NCBI GenBank assembly: GCA_030446745.1
Contig: JAUJMS010000003.1
Location: 57,919 to 121,918 of the forward strand
DNA: 64,000 bases
From: Egibacteraceae bacterium
GTDB taxonomy: Bacteria; Actinomycetota; Nitriliruptoria; Euzebyales; Egibacteraceae
Direction of reading: 5' to 3'
How positions within the stretch are numbered: position 1 is the first letter of the stretch; each line of letters begins with the position of its first letter. This document shows, piece by piece, positions 1-7,445 of the stretch. The translations under genes and the position numbers were made by a program. The notes beneath the pieces were generated by a model, which was not told the origin of the DNA, searched no databases, and saw only the letters and a program-made list of their open reading frames with translations.

Positions 1-60
1 CTGGCCGACCCCGAAGGCAATGAGTTCTGCCTGCTCAAGACCCGCCTCGACCCACTCTGA
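1..60 (+). CDS. VOC/glyoxalase-family protein, C-terminal end only
   Basis: The first 20 codons are open and end in TGA. They encode an ADPEGNEFC-type ending, the characteristic last strand of vicinal-oxygen-chelate (glyoxalase/bleomycin-resistance) domains, in which the Glu is usually a metal ligand. The rest of the gene lies outside the window, so substrate and start are unknown. Family assignment rests on this one motif. Confidence 0.6.
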   Translation: MADPEGNEFCLLKTRLDPL

Positions 61-236
61 TACTCATCGGTCACGCCTCGACACCAGGGACCTAGGGTCT
101 ACCGCGAAGTCGGTGTGACGGGCGTGTCGCGATCGTGAAGTAAGTGAGGTCTCCAGCAGAGGGTTCATCGACCAAGAAGAACCTGACCGTGGCCTCTTGG
201 CAGAACCGGGCTTCTGACCTCACGTTGAGACAGGCC
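61..236. other. Intergenic stretch with an inverted repeat
   Basis: No convincing gene is seen between the VOC gene end and the end of the minus-strand oxidoreductase. An 8-nt inverted repeat, GTGAGGTC at 144-151 and GACCTCAC at 216-223, brackets 64 nt. There is no T-run typical of an intrinsic terminator. It may be a decayed mobile-element end, but nothing proves that. Confidence 0.3.
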
Positions 237-1145
237 CTAGCCGCCGTCGTCGCCGCGTAGCGACAAGGCGCAGTTCGTGCCGGCCAAGGCGCCCTTGGCG
301 GCGGCGACCTGGACGTACTGCAGGCCGGGGGTGAGGTCGCCGGCGGCGTAGACGCCCGCGACGCTCGTGCAGCCGTCGTCGTCCACGGCGACGCAACCCT
401 CGTCGGTGAGGGCGCAACCGAGCGCCGCCGCCAAGTCGTTGCGCGGCTCGTGGGCGATGGAGAAGAAGGCGTAGGTGCACGGTACGACGCCGCCGTGGCG
501 CAGCCGGACGGCGCACAGCTCGCCTGGGTCGCCGCACAGCTCGACGACCTCGTCGGTGAGCACACCGACGCCCGCCTCGGCGAGGGCGCTACGGTGGCGC
601 TCGTCGCCCTCGAAACGCCGCCCGTCGGTCACGACCGTGACCGACGATGCCCACTGCAGCAGGCCGCGGGCGAAGCCCGCGACCTCGGCGCTCCATCCGA
701 ACGCGACGACCGGCTGGTCCTTCGCCTCGTAGCCGTCGCAGCTGGGGCAGTGGAAGATGCGGCTGCCGTAGTGGTCGAAGAAGCGCGGCACATCGGGGAA
801 CACGTCACGCACGCCGGTGGCGAGCACCAGCCGCCGCGCGCGCAGCTCGTCGCCACGGTCAAGCGTCACGGCGAACCCGCCGGCGGCGCCCCGCGCGTCG
901 ACCGCCTGGGTGTCCACGACCGACGCGGTGCCGTAGCGGTCGAGGTCGCGCAGTGCCCGTTCGCGCAGACCGGTCGGGGTGTCGGGGTCGGCGCCGAGGT
1001 AGCCGTGGCTCGCTTGCGTCCAGCGGTTGCGGTACTCGCCGCTGTCCACGATGGCGATCTTGCAGCGGTAGCGGCTCAGCCACAACGCCGCCGTCAAGCC
1101 AGCGGGTCCGCCACCGACGACGACGGCATCAAGCTCGGTTGGCAT
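237..1145 (-). CDS. Thioredoxin-reductase-like FAD/NAD(P) oxidoreductase
   Basis: This 302-aa flavoprotein opens with an FAD dinucleotide-binding motif (VVGGGPAG, about residues 9-16). It has a redox-active pair CPSC (Cys133/Cys136) followed by DGYE, and ends with the conserved YAAGDLTPG FAD-contact segment. This is the layout of low-molecular-weight thioredoxin-reductase-like proteins, which pass electrons from NAD(P)H through FAD to a disulfide. No thioredoxin gene is adjacent, so its partner could be a small thiol or another protein. The ATG at 1145 faces the divergent mini-gene at 1301 across an intergenic region holding tandem repeats. The general class is secure; substrate is not. Confidence 0.9.
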   Translation of the reverse strand: MPTELDAVVVGGGPAGLTAALWLSRYRCKIAIVDSGEYRNRWTQASHGYLGADPDTPTGLRERALRDLDRYGTASVVDTQAVDARGAAGGFAVTLDRGDELRARRLVLATGVRDVFPDVPRFFDHYGSRIFHCPSCDGYEAKDQPVVAFGWSAEVAGFARGLLQWASSVTVVTDGRRFEGDERHRSALAEAGVGVLTDEVVELCGDPGELCAVRLRHGGVVPCTYAFFSIAHEPRNDLAAALGCALTDEGCVAVDDDGCTSVAGVYAAGDLTPGLQYVQVAAAKGALAGTNCALSLRGDDGG

Positions 1146-1217
1146 GCGCCCCCGCGTACCCGTCGGCGACGCCGACCACGCCCAGCGCCGACCACCGAGG
1201 CCACGGCGCCAAAAAAG

Positions 1218-1280
1218 TTACGCGCGGTGCTAAAGATCTCACGCAGGGGTGCCGAAGCTTCACGCAAGGACCACGACCGA
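1218..1280 (+). promoter_or_regulatory. Three 21-nt direct repeats upstream of mini-gene
   Basis: A TnACGC core recurs at 1218, 1239 and 1260, exactly 21 nt apart (two helical turns). Between copies a second element, GTGCnnAAG, appears at 1227-1235 and 1249-1257. The block lies between the divergent oxidoreductase and the 29-aa ORF and ends about 20 nt before the latter. This is the geometry of binding sites for a regulator that binds same-face direct repeats (as PhoP/GlnR-type response regulators do). Which regulator binds is unknown. Confidence 0.5.
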
Positions 1281-1300
1281 CTCCCGAGGGGGTGGATGGT

Positions 1301-1390
1301 ATGAAGGCAGCTCGCATCGGCAGGGCCGGCACTGCCCTCGCCACGCTGGCGCTGCTCATCGCGGTGCTCGGGGCCGGTGTCAAGTGGTAG
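1301..1390 (+). CDS. 29-aa single-pass membrane mini-protein
   Basis: ATG at 1301 follows a purine-rich GAGGGGG stretch and opens a 29-codon frame ending in TAG. The peptide has a basic start (MKAARIGRAG), one hydrophobic segment of about 17 residues, and a short GVKW tail. It is therefore predicted to be a one-helix membrane peptide. Good ribosome site, strong regulatory repeats upstream and high GC at third positions support translation. It could be a functional membrane peptide or a leader peptide. No function can be assigned. Confidence 0.5.
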   Translation: MKAARIGRAGTALATLALLIAVLGAGVKW

Positions 1391-1554
1391 GTCGCTAACC
1401 CGCGACGAGCGTCGGGCGGCTGGGGCCTACGCCCCCGGGCGCCCGTTTCGCGTGTCCGCGTCCGCCAGCGCGCGACACTAACGATCGGCGCCCCCGGGAT
1501 GCCGAAGGATGAGGTCATGACGAGCGCGGGAGCGACGCGCGGGCCGGCGAGCTG

Positions 1555-3810
1555 ATGCGGCTGCTGCTGGCCTTCTTCGGGCTGTGCATCGCCAGCGTGC
1601 CGCTCGCGCGCGGGCGGCTGTCCGCGTTGAGCCACGTGCACTTCCGCTGGACGCCGGCACTGATCGCCGCGCTTGTCGTCCAGTTCCTCATCCTCGTCGT
1701 CTTCCCGCGGGCCGATCCGCTGGTCCTCGGCATCGTCCACGTCGGCACCTACGCGATGGCGGCCGCGTTCCTGGCGGCCAACCGCCACATCCCCGGCCTA
1801 TGGCTCGTGGGGCTGGGCGGCGCGATGAACCTCGCCGCGATCACCGCCAACGGCGGTGTCATGCCCGCCGCGGCGAGCGCCTGGGCGGCGGCTGGGCGGT
1901 CGCTGGCGGTCACCAAGTTCACCAACTCGGGGGTCGTCGAGCAGCCGCGACTGGGGTTCCTCGGCGACATCTTCGCCATCCCGGCCCCGCTGCCGTTGGC
2001 CAACGTGTTCAGCGCGGGCGACGTCTGCCTGCTGCTCGGCGCGCTGGTCGTGCTCCACCGGTTGTGCGGCTCGCACCTCGTGCCGTCGGGCACCCGGCAG
2101 TTCGCCTCCCTGCGCCACCACCCGGGGTTCTTGCGGTTGTGGTCGGCGCAGGCCGTGTCGAACATCGGTGACTGGACGTACTCGCTGGCGGTCGTCGCAA
2201 GCGTCGCCGAGCGCGGTAGCGCCAACGTGTTGGCGACCCTGCTCGTCGCCCAGGTCGCGCCGGCCGCCGTGACCGGCCTGCTCGGTGGTCCGCTCATCGA
2301 CCGGCTGCACCGCACGCGGCTCATGGTCGCCGCCGACGTCTTCAGAGCCGCCGCGGTGGCGTCGTTGCTCCTCGTCGGCGAGCCGTCGCTCGGCCACCTG
2401 TACGCCGTCGCGGCGCTGCTCGGCCTGTGGGGCGCGGTGTTCCAGCCGACGCTGCACGCGTCGCTGCCCAACCTCGTGCCCAAGCGCAAGCTTGTGGCCG
2501 CCAACTCGGTCGTCGCGGCGACGTACCACCTGGCGATCGTCATCGGGCCTGTGCTCGGCGGCGTGCTGTTCGCGAACTTCGGTGCGGCGGTGGCGTTCGG
2601 CGTCAACGCCGCGACGTTCGCCGTGTCGGCCGTCCTCGTGGCCGGCGTTCGGCTGCCGCGGCAGCGTGTCGGCAGGGACGGCCCGTCCCCGGCCCGCGCG
2701 CTGCTCGACGGCTTGCGGTACGTCGCCGTGACGCCGCTGGTGCGAGGGATCCTCGCGACGCTCGGTCTCGTGGTGTTCGCCGCGGCGATCCGGACGCCGC
2801 TCGAGCCGTTGTTCATCAAGGACGCGCTCGGCCGCGAGCCGACCGCCCTCGGGCTGGTCGGCGGCGCCTGGGGCTTCGGCATGCTCATCGGCTCGGTCGC
2901 CGCGCCGGCGGCAGCCCGGCGCTGGTCGCGCGAGCGTCTGCTGTGGCTGTCGATCGCCATCGTCGGCTTGTCGGTCCTGGCCGCGTCGCAGGCGCGACTG
3001 CTGTCGCCCGTCGTTGCCTTCTGGCTGTTCGCCGGGGCGGGCAACGCGATGGGCACCATCGCCTACGAGACGCTGCTGCAGGAGCGCACCCCCGATGCGT
3101 TCCGGGGTCGTGTCATGGCCGGCTCCGAGGCAGTCATCGCGATGGCGTTCCTCATCGGCGCCAGTTTCGCCGGACCGCTGTACGACCAGGTCGGGCTGCG
3201 CGGCTCCTACGTCGTTTCCGGGGTGACGTTTTTGATGGCGGCCGTGGCGGGGCGGTTCATGTTGCTCGGCTACCGCCGGCGCAACGTGGCTCCACCACCG
3301 GCCGTGTCCGCCCCGGTGCCGGCGCCCGTCGTCCCAGCGGACGCGGTGCCGACCCCGCCGGTCGTCGACGTCGCACCGGCTCCGCTACCGCTGGACGTGT
3401 CCGCCGATGCGAGCCCGTCCGCGCTTGCCGTGGTAGGGGACTTGGACACCGCCAAGCTGGTGTGCGCGACGCTGGCCGAGGCCGGGCTGGCGGTGGACCG
3501 CGCGGCGGACGCGGACGACGTCGCCTTCGCCATGGCCAACCTGCCCGCGCCGGCGATCGTCGTGTTGGACCTCACGCTGCCCGACGGGCTCGCGATGCTG
3601 CGCACGGTGCGGTCGACGCCGAGCTGGGACGGGTTGCCGATCCTCGTCCTTGTCCCCGCCGACGCGGAGGACCAGGCGACGCTGTGCTACGACGCGGGCG
3701 CCGACGACTTCGTGCTGCGCCCCGTGCGGCGCGACGAGCTGCTCGCACGCACCCGCCGGCTGCTGGCGCTCGTCGCGCCCGCGCCGTTCGACGTTCCCGC
3801 CGGCGTCTGA
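1555..3810 (+). CDS. DUF5317 - MFS transporter - receiver-domain fusion
   Basis: A 751-aa three-part membrane protein. Residues 1 to about 175 match the DUF5317 membrane domain. About 185-580 form a 12-helix major-facilitator permease of the macrolide/enterobactin exporter type (FLRLWSAQAVSNIGDW start). A Pro/Ala/Val-rich linker follows. Residues about 620-745 form a CheY-like receiver domain. The receiver keeps Asp629/Asp631 and the phospho-acceptor position Asp672 (VVLDLTLPD). It has Arg722 where the conserved Lys sits (FVLRPV) and lacks the usual Thr/Ser after the fourth strand. Transport substrate is unknown. One continuous frame with even codon use argues against an assembly fusion. Confidence 0.85.
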   Translation: MRLLLAFFGLCIASVPLARGRLSALSHVHFRWTPALIAALVVQFLILVVFPRADPLVLGIVHVGTYAMAAAFLAANRHIPGLWLVGLGGAMNLAAITANGGVMPAAASAWAAAGRSLAVTKFTNSGVVEQPRLGFLGDIFAIPAPLPLANVFSAGDVCLLLGALVVLHRLCGSHLVPSGTRQFASLRHHPGFLRLWSAQAVSNIGDWTYSLAVVASVAERGSANVLATLLVAQVAPAAVTGLLGGPLIDRLHRTRLMVAADVFRAAAVASLLLVGEPSLGHLYAVAALLGLWGAVFQPTLHASLPNLVPKRKLVAANSVVAATYHLAIVIGPVLGGVLFANFGAAVAFGVNAATFAVSAVLVAGVRLPRQRVGRDGPSPARALLDGLRYVAVTPLVRGILATLGLVVFAAAIRTPLEPLFIKDALGREPTALGLVGGAWGFGMLIGSVAAPAAARRWSRERLLWLSIAIVGLSVLAASQARLLSPVVAFWLFAGAGNAMGTIAYETLLQERTPDAFRGRVMAGSEAVIAMAFLIGASFAGPLYDQVGLRGSYVVSGVTFLMAAVAGRFMLLGYRRRNVAPPPAVSAPVPAPVVPADAVPTPPVVDVAPAPLPLDVSADASPSALAVVGDLDTAKLVCATLAEAGLAVDRAADADDVAFAMANLPAPAIVVLDLTLPDGLAMLRTVRSTPSWDGLPILVLVPADAEDQATLCYDAGADDFVLRPVRRDELLARTRRLLALVAPAPFDVPAGV

Positions 3811-3813
3811 CCG

Positions 3814-4032
3814 CTACGACGGGAGGCGGCGCACCCGTCGGCGGATGCCCTTGTCCTGCGTCCAGCCGCCGTGGGCGGCGCACGTCGGGTTCGGGTTGTA
3901 GCGCGACAGCCGCGACGTGCATCCGGGATGGGCGCACGAGCGCCCGTCGCTGAACTGGGCCAGCGGGGTGCCGCCGCCCAGCCGCATCGCCCGCTCCACC
4001 CGCCGCCGCGGCGTTGCACCGTCGCTCGTCAC
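3814..4032 (-). CDS. Small zinc-ribbon-like protein
   Basis: A 72-aa protein ending convergently 3 nt after the transporter fusion. Its core is C-PGC-SRLSRYN-C-H, a four-ligand Cys/His pattern (C.4.C ... C.2.H) with the LSRYN signature seen in many short actinobacterial zinc-binding proteins. The C-terminus is basic (RRRVRRLPS), suggesting nucleic-acid contact. The role is unknown. Start at 4032 is the first ATG; the conserved part begins about 30 residues later, so a shorter form is possible. Confidence 0.7.
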   Translation of the reverse strand: MTSDGATPRRRVERAMRLGGGTPLAQFSDGRSCAHPGCTSRLSRYNPNPTCAAHGGWTQDKGIRRRVRRLPS

Positions 4033-4163
4033 CCATGGCCTCCGTTGTGGTCAGGCACCAGACACCGACGGGGTCATGCCGACTGTTCGGGGAGTATGCC
4101 CACCGCCCGCGGGGCGGGAAACGCCGGCGCATTCTTCGCGGCGGCCTGGGTACGAGCAGGGCC

Positions 4164-4721
4164 ATGGCGATCCGACCCGAGGTCCTCGACCTCATCCAGG
4201 AGGCGCTCGATCGCGCCGACGGCGTCGACCCGAGCGACATCGACCTCGAGCTCGACGGCGACGCCGTCGTGCTGCGCGGGGCGGTGAGCACGTTCGAAGA
4301 GGCGTCCGCGGCGGCGCTGCTCGCCGAGGAGCACGCGTCGGCGGTCCGCAACGAGCTGCGGATCGATCCCAACCTGCGGGAGAACCCGGTCGGCGTCGAC
4401 AGCCTCGCGGTCGCGCCCGAGCCGGGCGGCACGCCGGCGGCCGACGCCGAGGTCGGCCAGCCAGACGACCTCGTCACCGACGTCGGCGACGCGCTCGCGG
4501 AGAACGTCCCGTGGGAGCCTCCTGATGAGCCGACGTTCGTTCCGACGCTGGCCGAGGAGCGCGGCGTGGTGGACCACGACGTCGTCGCGGTCGAACCCGC
4601 AGACGCCGGACCCCTCAGCGAGGAGGACGCCGAAGGCGTCGAGCCGTCGCTGCCCGACCTGTCCGCCGAGGAGCTGCGCCGCGCCGCGCGCCCGGCACCA
4701 CGCGACGACGACCGGAGCTGA
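4164..4721 (+). CDS. BON-domain protein
   Basis: About 185 aa. Residues 1-70 read as a BON domain (VLDLIQEALDRA, then DIDLELDGDAVVLRGAVSTFEE), the fold found in OsmY-type stress and envelope proteins that associate with lipids. The remainder is an acidic, low-complexity tail rich in Asp, Glu and Pro. No signal peptide or membrane helix is seen, so it is probably cytoplasmic. ATG 4164 is preferred over the upstream ATG 4014 because that one lies inside the opposing zinc-ribbon gene and the domain begins right after 4164. It sits 2 nt before the DksA-like gene, suggesting an operon. Confidence 0.8.
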   Translation: MAIRPEVLDLIQEALDRADGVDPSDIDLELDGDAVVLRGAVSTFEEASAAALLAEEHASAVRNELRIDPNLRENPVGVDSLAVAPEPGGTPAADAEVGQPDDLVTDVGDALAENVPWEPPDEPTFVPTLAEERGVVDHDVVAVEPADAGPLSEEDAEGVEPSLPDLSAEELRRAARPAPRDDDRS

Positions 4722-4723
4722 CG

Positions 4724-5089
4724 ATGGATCCCGACACCGCCCGCGGGTTACTGACCGCCGAGCGCGAGCGCCTCAGCGAGACGTTGGCGGCGGTCACCGC
4801 CGACGTCGACGCGCAGAAGGAGTCGATGTCGGAGCTGTCGTCGTACGACCAGCACCCGGGCGACCTCGGGTCGGACACGTTCGAGCGCGAGAAGGACGAG
4901 TCGATCGTGGAGTCGGTGCGGGCGAGCCTTGACGACGTCGACGCCGCGCTGGCGCGGGTCGACGACGGCAGCTACGGCCGCTGTGTGCGGTGCGGTGAAA
5001 CGATCCCCGACGAGCGGCTCGAAGCGGTCCCCGCGACGCGCTACTGCCTGCGGCACCAAAGCGAGCTGGAGCACCTCGCGGAACGCTGA
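4724..5089 (+). CDS. TraR/DksA-type zinc-finger protein
   Basis: A 121-aa protein with an N-terminal coiled-coil hairpin and a C-terminal TraR/DksA finger (about residues 85-115). Family members act through the RNA polymerase secondary channel in the stringent response, or as orphan stress proteins. The finger reads CVRCG-(x)-IPDERLEAVPATRYCLRH, so the fourth ligand is His instead of the usual Cys; this still gives a plausible zinc site. It follows the BON gene by 2 nt. Assignment to the family is firm; function in this host is inferred. Confidence 0.9.
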   Translation: MDPDTARGLLTAERERLSETLAAVTADVDAQKESMSELSSYDQHPGDLGSDTFEREKDESIVESVRASLDDVDAALARVDDGSYGRCVRCGETIPDERLEAVPATRYCLRHQSELEHLAER

Positions 5090-5119
5090 GCGCCCTCGTC
5101 GCGGCGCGGAGGCTGCGCT

Positions 5120-5224
5120 TCAGTTCTCGGTGGCCACGTCGGGCGCCACATCGGCGTCCTCGTGCGCCACGCCGGGCGCGATCTCCCACGAGAACCGGTG
5201 GTGGAGCAGGTCCTGGGCGGTCAC
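5120..5224 (-). CDS. 34-aa acidic mini-protein
   Basis: On the minus strand a GTG at 5224 sits 6 nt after a perfect AGGAGG. It opens a 34-codon frame ending in TGA, starting MTAQDLLHHRFSWEI and ending in an acidic DADVAPDVATEN tail. It has no membrane helix or signal. It lies downstream of the 46-aa lipoprotein on the same strand and may share its transcript. The ideal ribosome site is the main evidence. No homologue is recognised. Confidence 0.5.
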   Translation of the reverse strand: MTAQDLLHHRFSWEIAPGVAHEDADVAPDVATEN

Positions 5225-5395
5225 CGCGAGCCTCCTAAACGAGCCGACGCCCAGATTGTCGGCAGCCGCCGCGGGAACCGAAGCGGCGACCCGGAACAAT
5301 TCGCGGCGGGCGCGGTGCGGTCGGGCGGTGACGACCTACGCGCCACGCCGGCGTGCCGTCGCCCTCGCCGCCTCGGGCGCTGGGGTCAGCGGCGG

Positions 5396-5536
5396 CTAGT
5401 CGCCCTCGTCGATGACCTCGCCGTCGCCCAGCTCGTCTTCCCCTGGATCGTCGCCGCACGCCGCCGCGCCGAAGACCATGAACAACGCGAGCAGGCTCGC
5501 GGCGATGCGGGTGCGAAGGCCGGAACGAGGACGCAT
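5396..5536 (-). CDS. 46-aa lipoprotein
   Basis: ATG at 5536 follows GGGAG and opens 46 codons. The product has a basic n-region (MRPRSGLRTR), a hydrophobic core (IAASLLALFMVFGAAA) and Cys27 in a lipobox-like GAAAC. After it comes a strongly acidic 19-residue tail (GDDPGEDELGD...). It would be lipidated at Cys27 and exposed outside the membrane as a short acidic peptide. A clear promoter lies 50 nt upstream. Function unknown. Confidence 0.65.
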   Translation of the reverse strand: MRPRSGLRTRIAASLLALFMVFGAAACGDDPGEDELGDGEVIDEGD

Positions 5537-5585
5537 GGCGGACTCCCGTGACGAGGTCACCGCCGTGCCGACGGTGGGGCGCAGT

Positions 5586-5615
5586 GTTACACAGTGCGAG
5601 CCACGAGGCTGTCAA
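5586..5615 (-). promoter_or_regulatory. Housekeeping-type promoter for the 46-aa lipoprotein
   Basis: Reading the minus strand, a consensus -35 TTGACA (5615-5610) is separated by 18 nt from a -10-like TGTAAC (5591-5586). Transcription would start near 5579, leaving about 43 nt of leader before the ATG at 5536. The match to the sigma-70 consensus is unusually clean for DNA this GC-rich. Confidence 0.55.
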
Positions 5616-5724
5616 GACACCGCCGACCCATGAATGCGGCGCAAGACCGCGTCCAGCACGATTTCAGCCGCTCCGCCCCGCCTGTGCCAGACCCACCACC
5701 GGCGCGTCTTATGCTCGCGCCGAC

Positions 5725-6333
5725 GTGGACGCCGACGCTGCTGCCCCCGGGCGTGGTCCTCGCCCGGTCGTCGTTCGCTACGACCCAGCCTGGGCCCTGG
5801 CCGCGAGCAAGCTGGGTGAGCAACTGCGGGACACCCTTGGGCCGCTCGTCCGCCGCGTCGAGCACATCGGCAGTACGGCGGTGCCCGGCATGGCCGCCAA
5901 GAACGTGCTCGACCTGCAGGTCAGCGTCAGCGACCTGGAAGAGGCGGCGGGTGCCTTCGACCGCCCACTGGCCGGGCTCGCGTTGCACCGCCAACCGTTC
6001 GAGCGGGATCACGTTCCTGCTGGTAGCGGCGACGATCCTGATCGTTGGGCCAAGCGCGTCTGGTCACGCCGAAGGCAACAGACGCACGACGTGAACCTGC
6101 ACGTGCGCCTGGTCGGCTCCCCCAACGAGCGGCTGGCGCTGCTGTTCCGCGACTGGTTCCGCGCGAACCCGCAGGCCGTCCCGGCCTACGGCGCCTTCAA
6201 GCTCGCCTTGGCCGATGTCGTGCCCGACATCGGCACGTACGCCGACGTGAAGGACCCGGTCGTCGACCTGATCGTGGTGGTCGCCGAGCAGTGGGCAGCC
6301 CGGACCGGTTGGAGCCCCGGGCCAGGGGCGTGA
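5725..6333 (+). CDS. GrpB-family protein (nucleotidyltransferase-like fold)
   Basis: About 202 aa from GTG 5725. It carries the family signatures: VVVRYDPAW at the start, RVEHIGSTAVPGMAAKNVLDLQV, the DHVPAGSG region, then HDVNLHVRLVGSPNERLALLFRDWFRANP and YADVKDPVVDLIV. GrpB proteins resemble minimal nucleotidyltransferases, but their substrate is not established. Family length is about 170-190 aa, so the upstream ATGs would add an unsupported tail. No strong ribosome site is seen, so the exact start is uncertain. Confidence 0.85.
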   Translation: MDADAAAPGRGPRPVVVRYDPAWALAASKLGEQLRDTLGPLVRRVEHIGSTAVPGMAAKNVLDLQVSVSDLEEAAGAFDRPLAGLALHRQPFERDHVPAGSGDDPDRWAKRVWSRRRQQTHDVNLHVRLVGSPNERLALLFRDWFRANPQAVPAYGAFKLALADVVPDIGTYADVKDPVVDLIVVVAEQWAARTGWSPGPGA

Positions 6334-6571
6334 CCGGGCGGCGCGAGCGCGGCGGCGAGCACCACGTACGACCTCGACGAGTGCAGGCGTCCGAGCCACA
6401 CGGCGAGGCGGCTGCCGACTGGTCTCCCGGCCGGGATCGACGGTCTACCGCGGCGACCTGGTCGCCACGATTTCGACCGCTACACCCGCCGCCGACAAGG
6501 TGCCCGCGCGATTGCCAACTGGCTCAACGACCACGGCCACCGCACCTGCAGCGCCGGATAGGCTTGAACTC

Positions 6572-7114
6572 GTGATTCTCCCTGTTGCCTTCACCGGCGG
6601 CGAGATCGGGGTCTGGCGGGTTGAGCGCATCGACGCTGTCGTAGGCGCACCGCTGCCCATCGTCTCGCGACTTGGCATGGTGGAGGGGCAAAAGGCCATC
6701 GCCGCGACAGCAACGTGGGTACTGCGCGGGGTGACGAGCGACCAGCGCTACACGAGACGGGCAGAGCACGAAGCGCTCACCGCCACGCAGGCGCAACTCG
6801 GGCGGCCGGAGGCGACGTGCGCCGCGCTCATCCCCATCACCAAGTCGGAGGCTTGGTGGGGGCTCACCCAGGACGAGCGGCGGGAGCTCTTCGAGGAGCG
6901 CTCGCACCATATCGCCATCGGGTTGGAATACCTGCCCGCAGTCGCTCGCCGTCTTCATTACGGCCGCGACCTCGGCGAAGCATTCGACTTCCTTACCTGG
7001 TTCGAGTACCCGGAGGAGAGCCGTGCTGCGTTCGAGGAGCTCGTCGCCCGTCTTCGATTGACGCCTGAGTGGGAGTTCGTAGAGCGGGAGATCGACATCC
7101 GTCTCACTCGGTAG
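6572..7114 (+). CDS. Chlorite-dismutase-family protein
   Basis: About 180 aa from GTG 6572. Typical pieces are ITKSEAWWGLTQDERRELFEERSHH, GLEYLPAVARRLHYGRDLGEAFDFLTWFEY and FEELVARLRLTPEWEFVEREID. These match the C-terminal ferredoxin-like half of chlorite dismutase/HemQ proteins. Such proteins bind heme or act in coproheme decarboxylation; the role here is uncertain because the protein is short and the heme His cannot be pinned. An ATG at 6500 would add 24 residues of poor codon bias, so GTG 6572 is preferred. Confidence 0.75.
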   Translation: MILPVAFTGGEIGVWRVERIDAVVGAPLPIVSRLGMVEGQKAIAATATWVLRGVTSDQRYTRRAEHEALTATQAQLGRPEATCAALIPITKSEAWWGLTQDERRELFEERSHHIAIGLEYLPAVARRLHYGRDLGEAFDFLTWFEYPEESRAAFEELVARLRLTPEWEFVEREIDIRLTR

Positions 7115-7445
7115 CCCAGGCTCGACATTCACCGCACGCTCCGGCCGCGGCACAGGTCCGTCGCCACAACGCCCGAACCGCGAGAGGCGGATGACAGGGC
7201 AGGAGGCCGACGGAGGACCGCCCGACTTCGAGCAGGTCGGCAACGGACGGCTGCGGGTCATCGGGACTCTGGCTGTTCCGTGATGGGGATGCCGTCGCCC
7301 AGGTTGTCGTTCACCACGTGTTCTTCATGACGAGGTTGTCCGTGCTCGACCCCCAGTCGTGTCGTCCGCGGGGGCGCCGCTCGCTACCCCCCAAATCCGC
7401 CTCAGACCTCGCGTTTGGGATTCGTCGCGGCAACGGGAAATGAGG
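7115..7445. other. 331-nt intergenic region
   Basis: No secure gene lies between the chlorite-dismutase-like gene and the end of the BNR gene. The only candidate is a 30-codon frame at 7191-7283 (+), starting MTGQEADGG after GAGAGGCGG. It has no recognised similarity. The remainder shows no tRNA, strong terminator or repeat. Confidence 0.3.

Noticed and set aside
5162-5551. A 129-aa plus-strand gene
   Set aside because: Poor codon bias and no ribosome site; the two minus-strand mini-genes with promoter, lipobox and AGGAGG explain the region better.
7191-7283. 30-aa plus-strand ORF
   Set aside because: It has a modest ribosome site but no hydrophobic signal, no coding bias over such a short length and no context; it is mentioned only in the intergenic entry.
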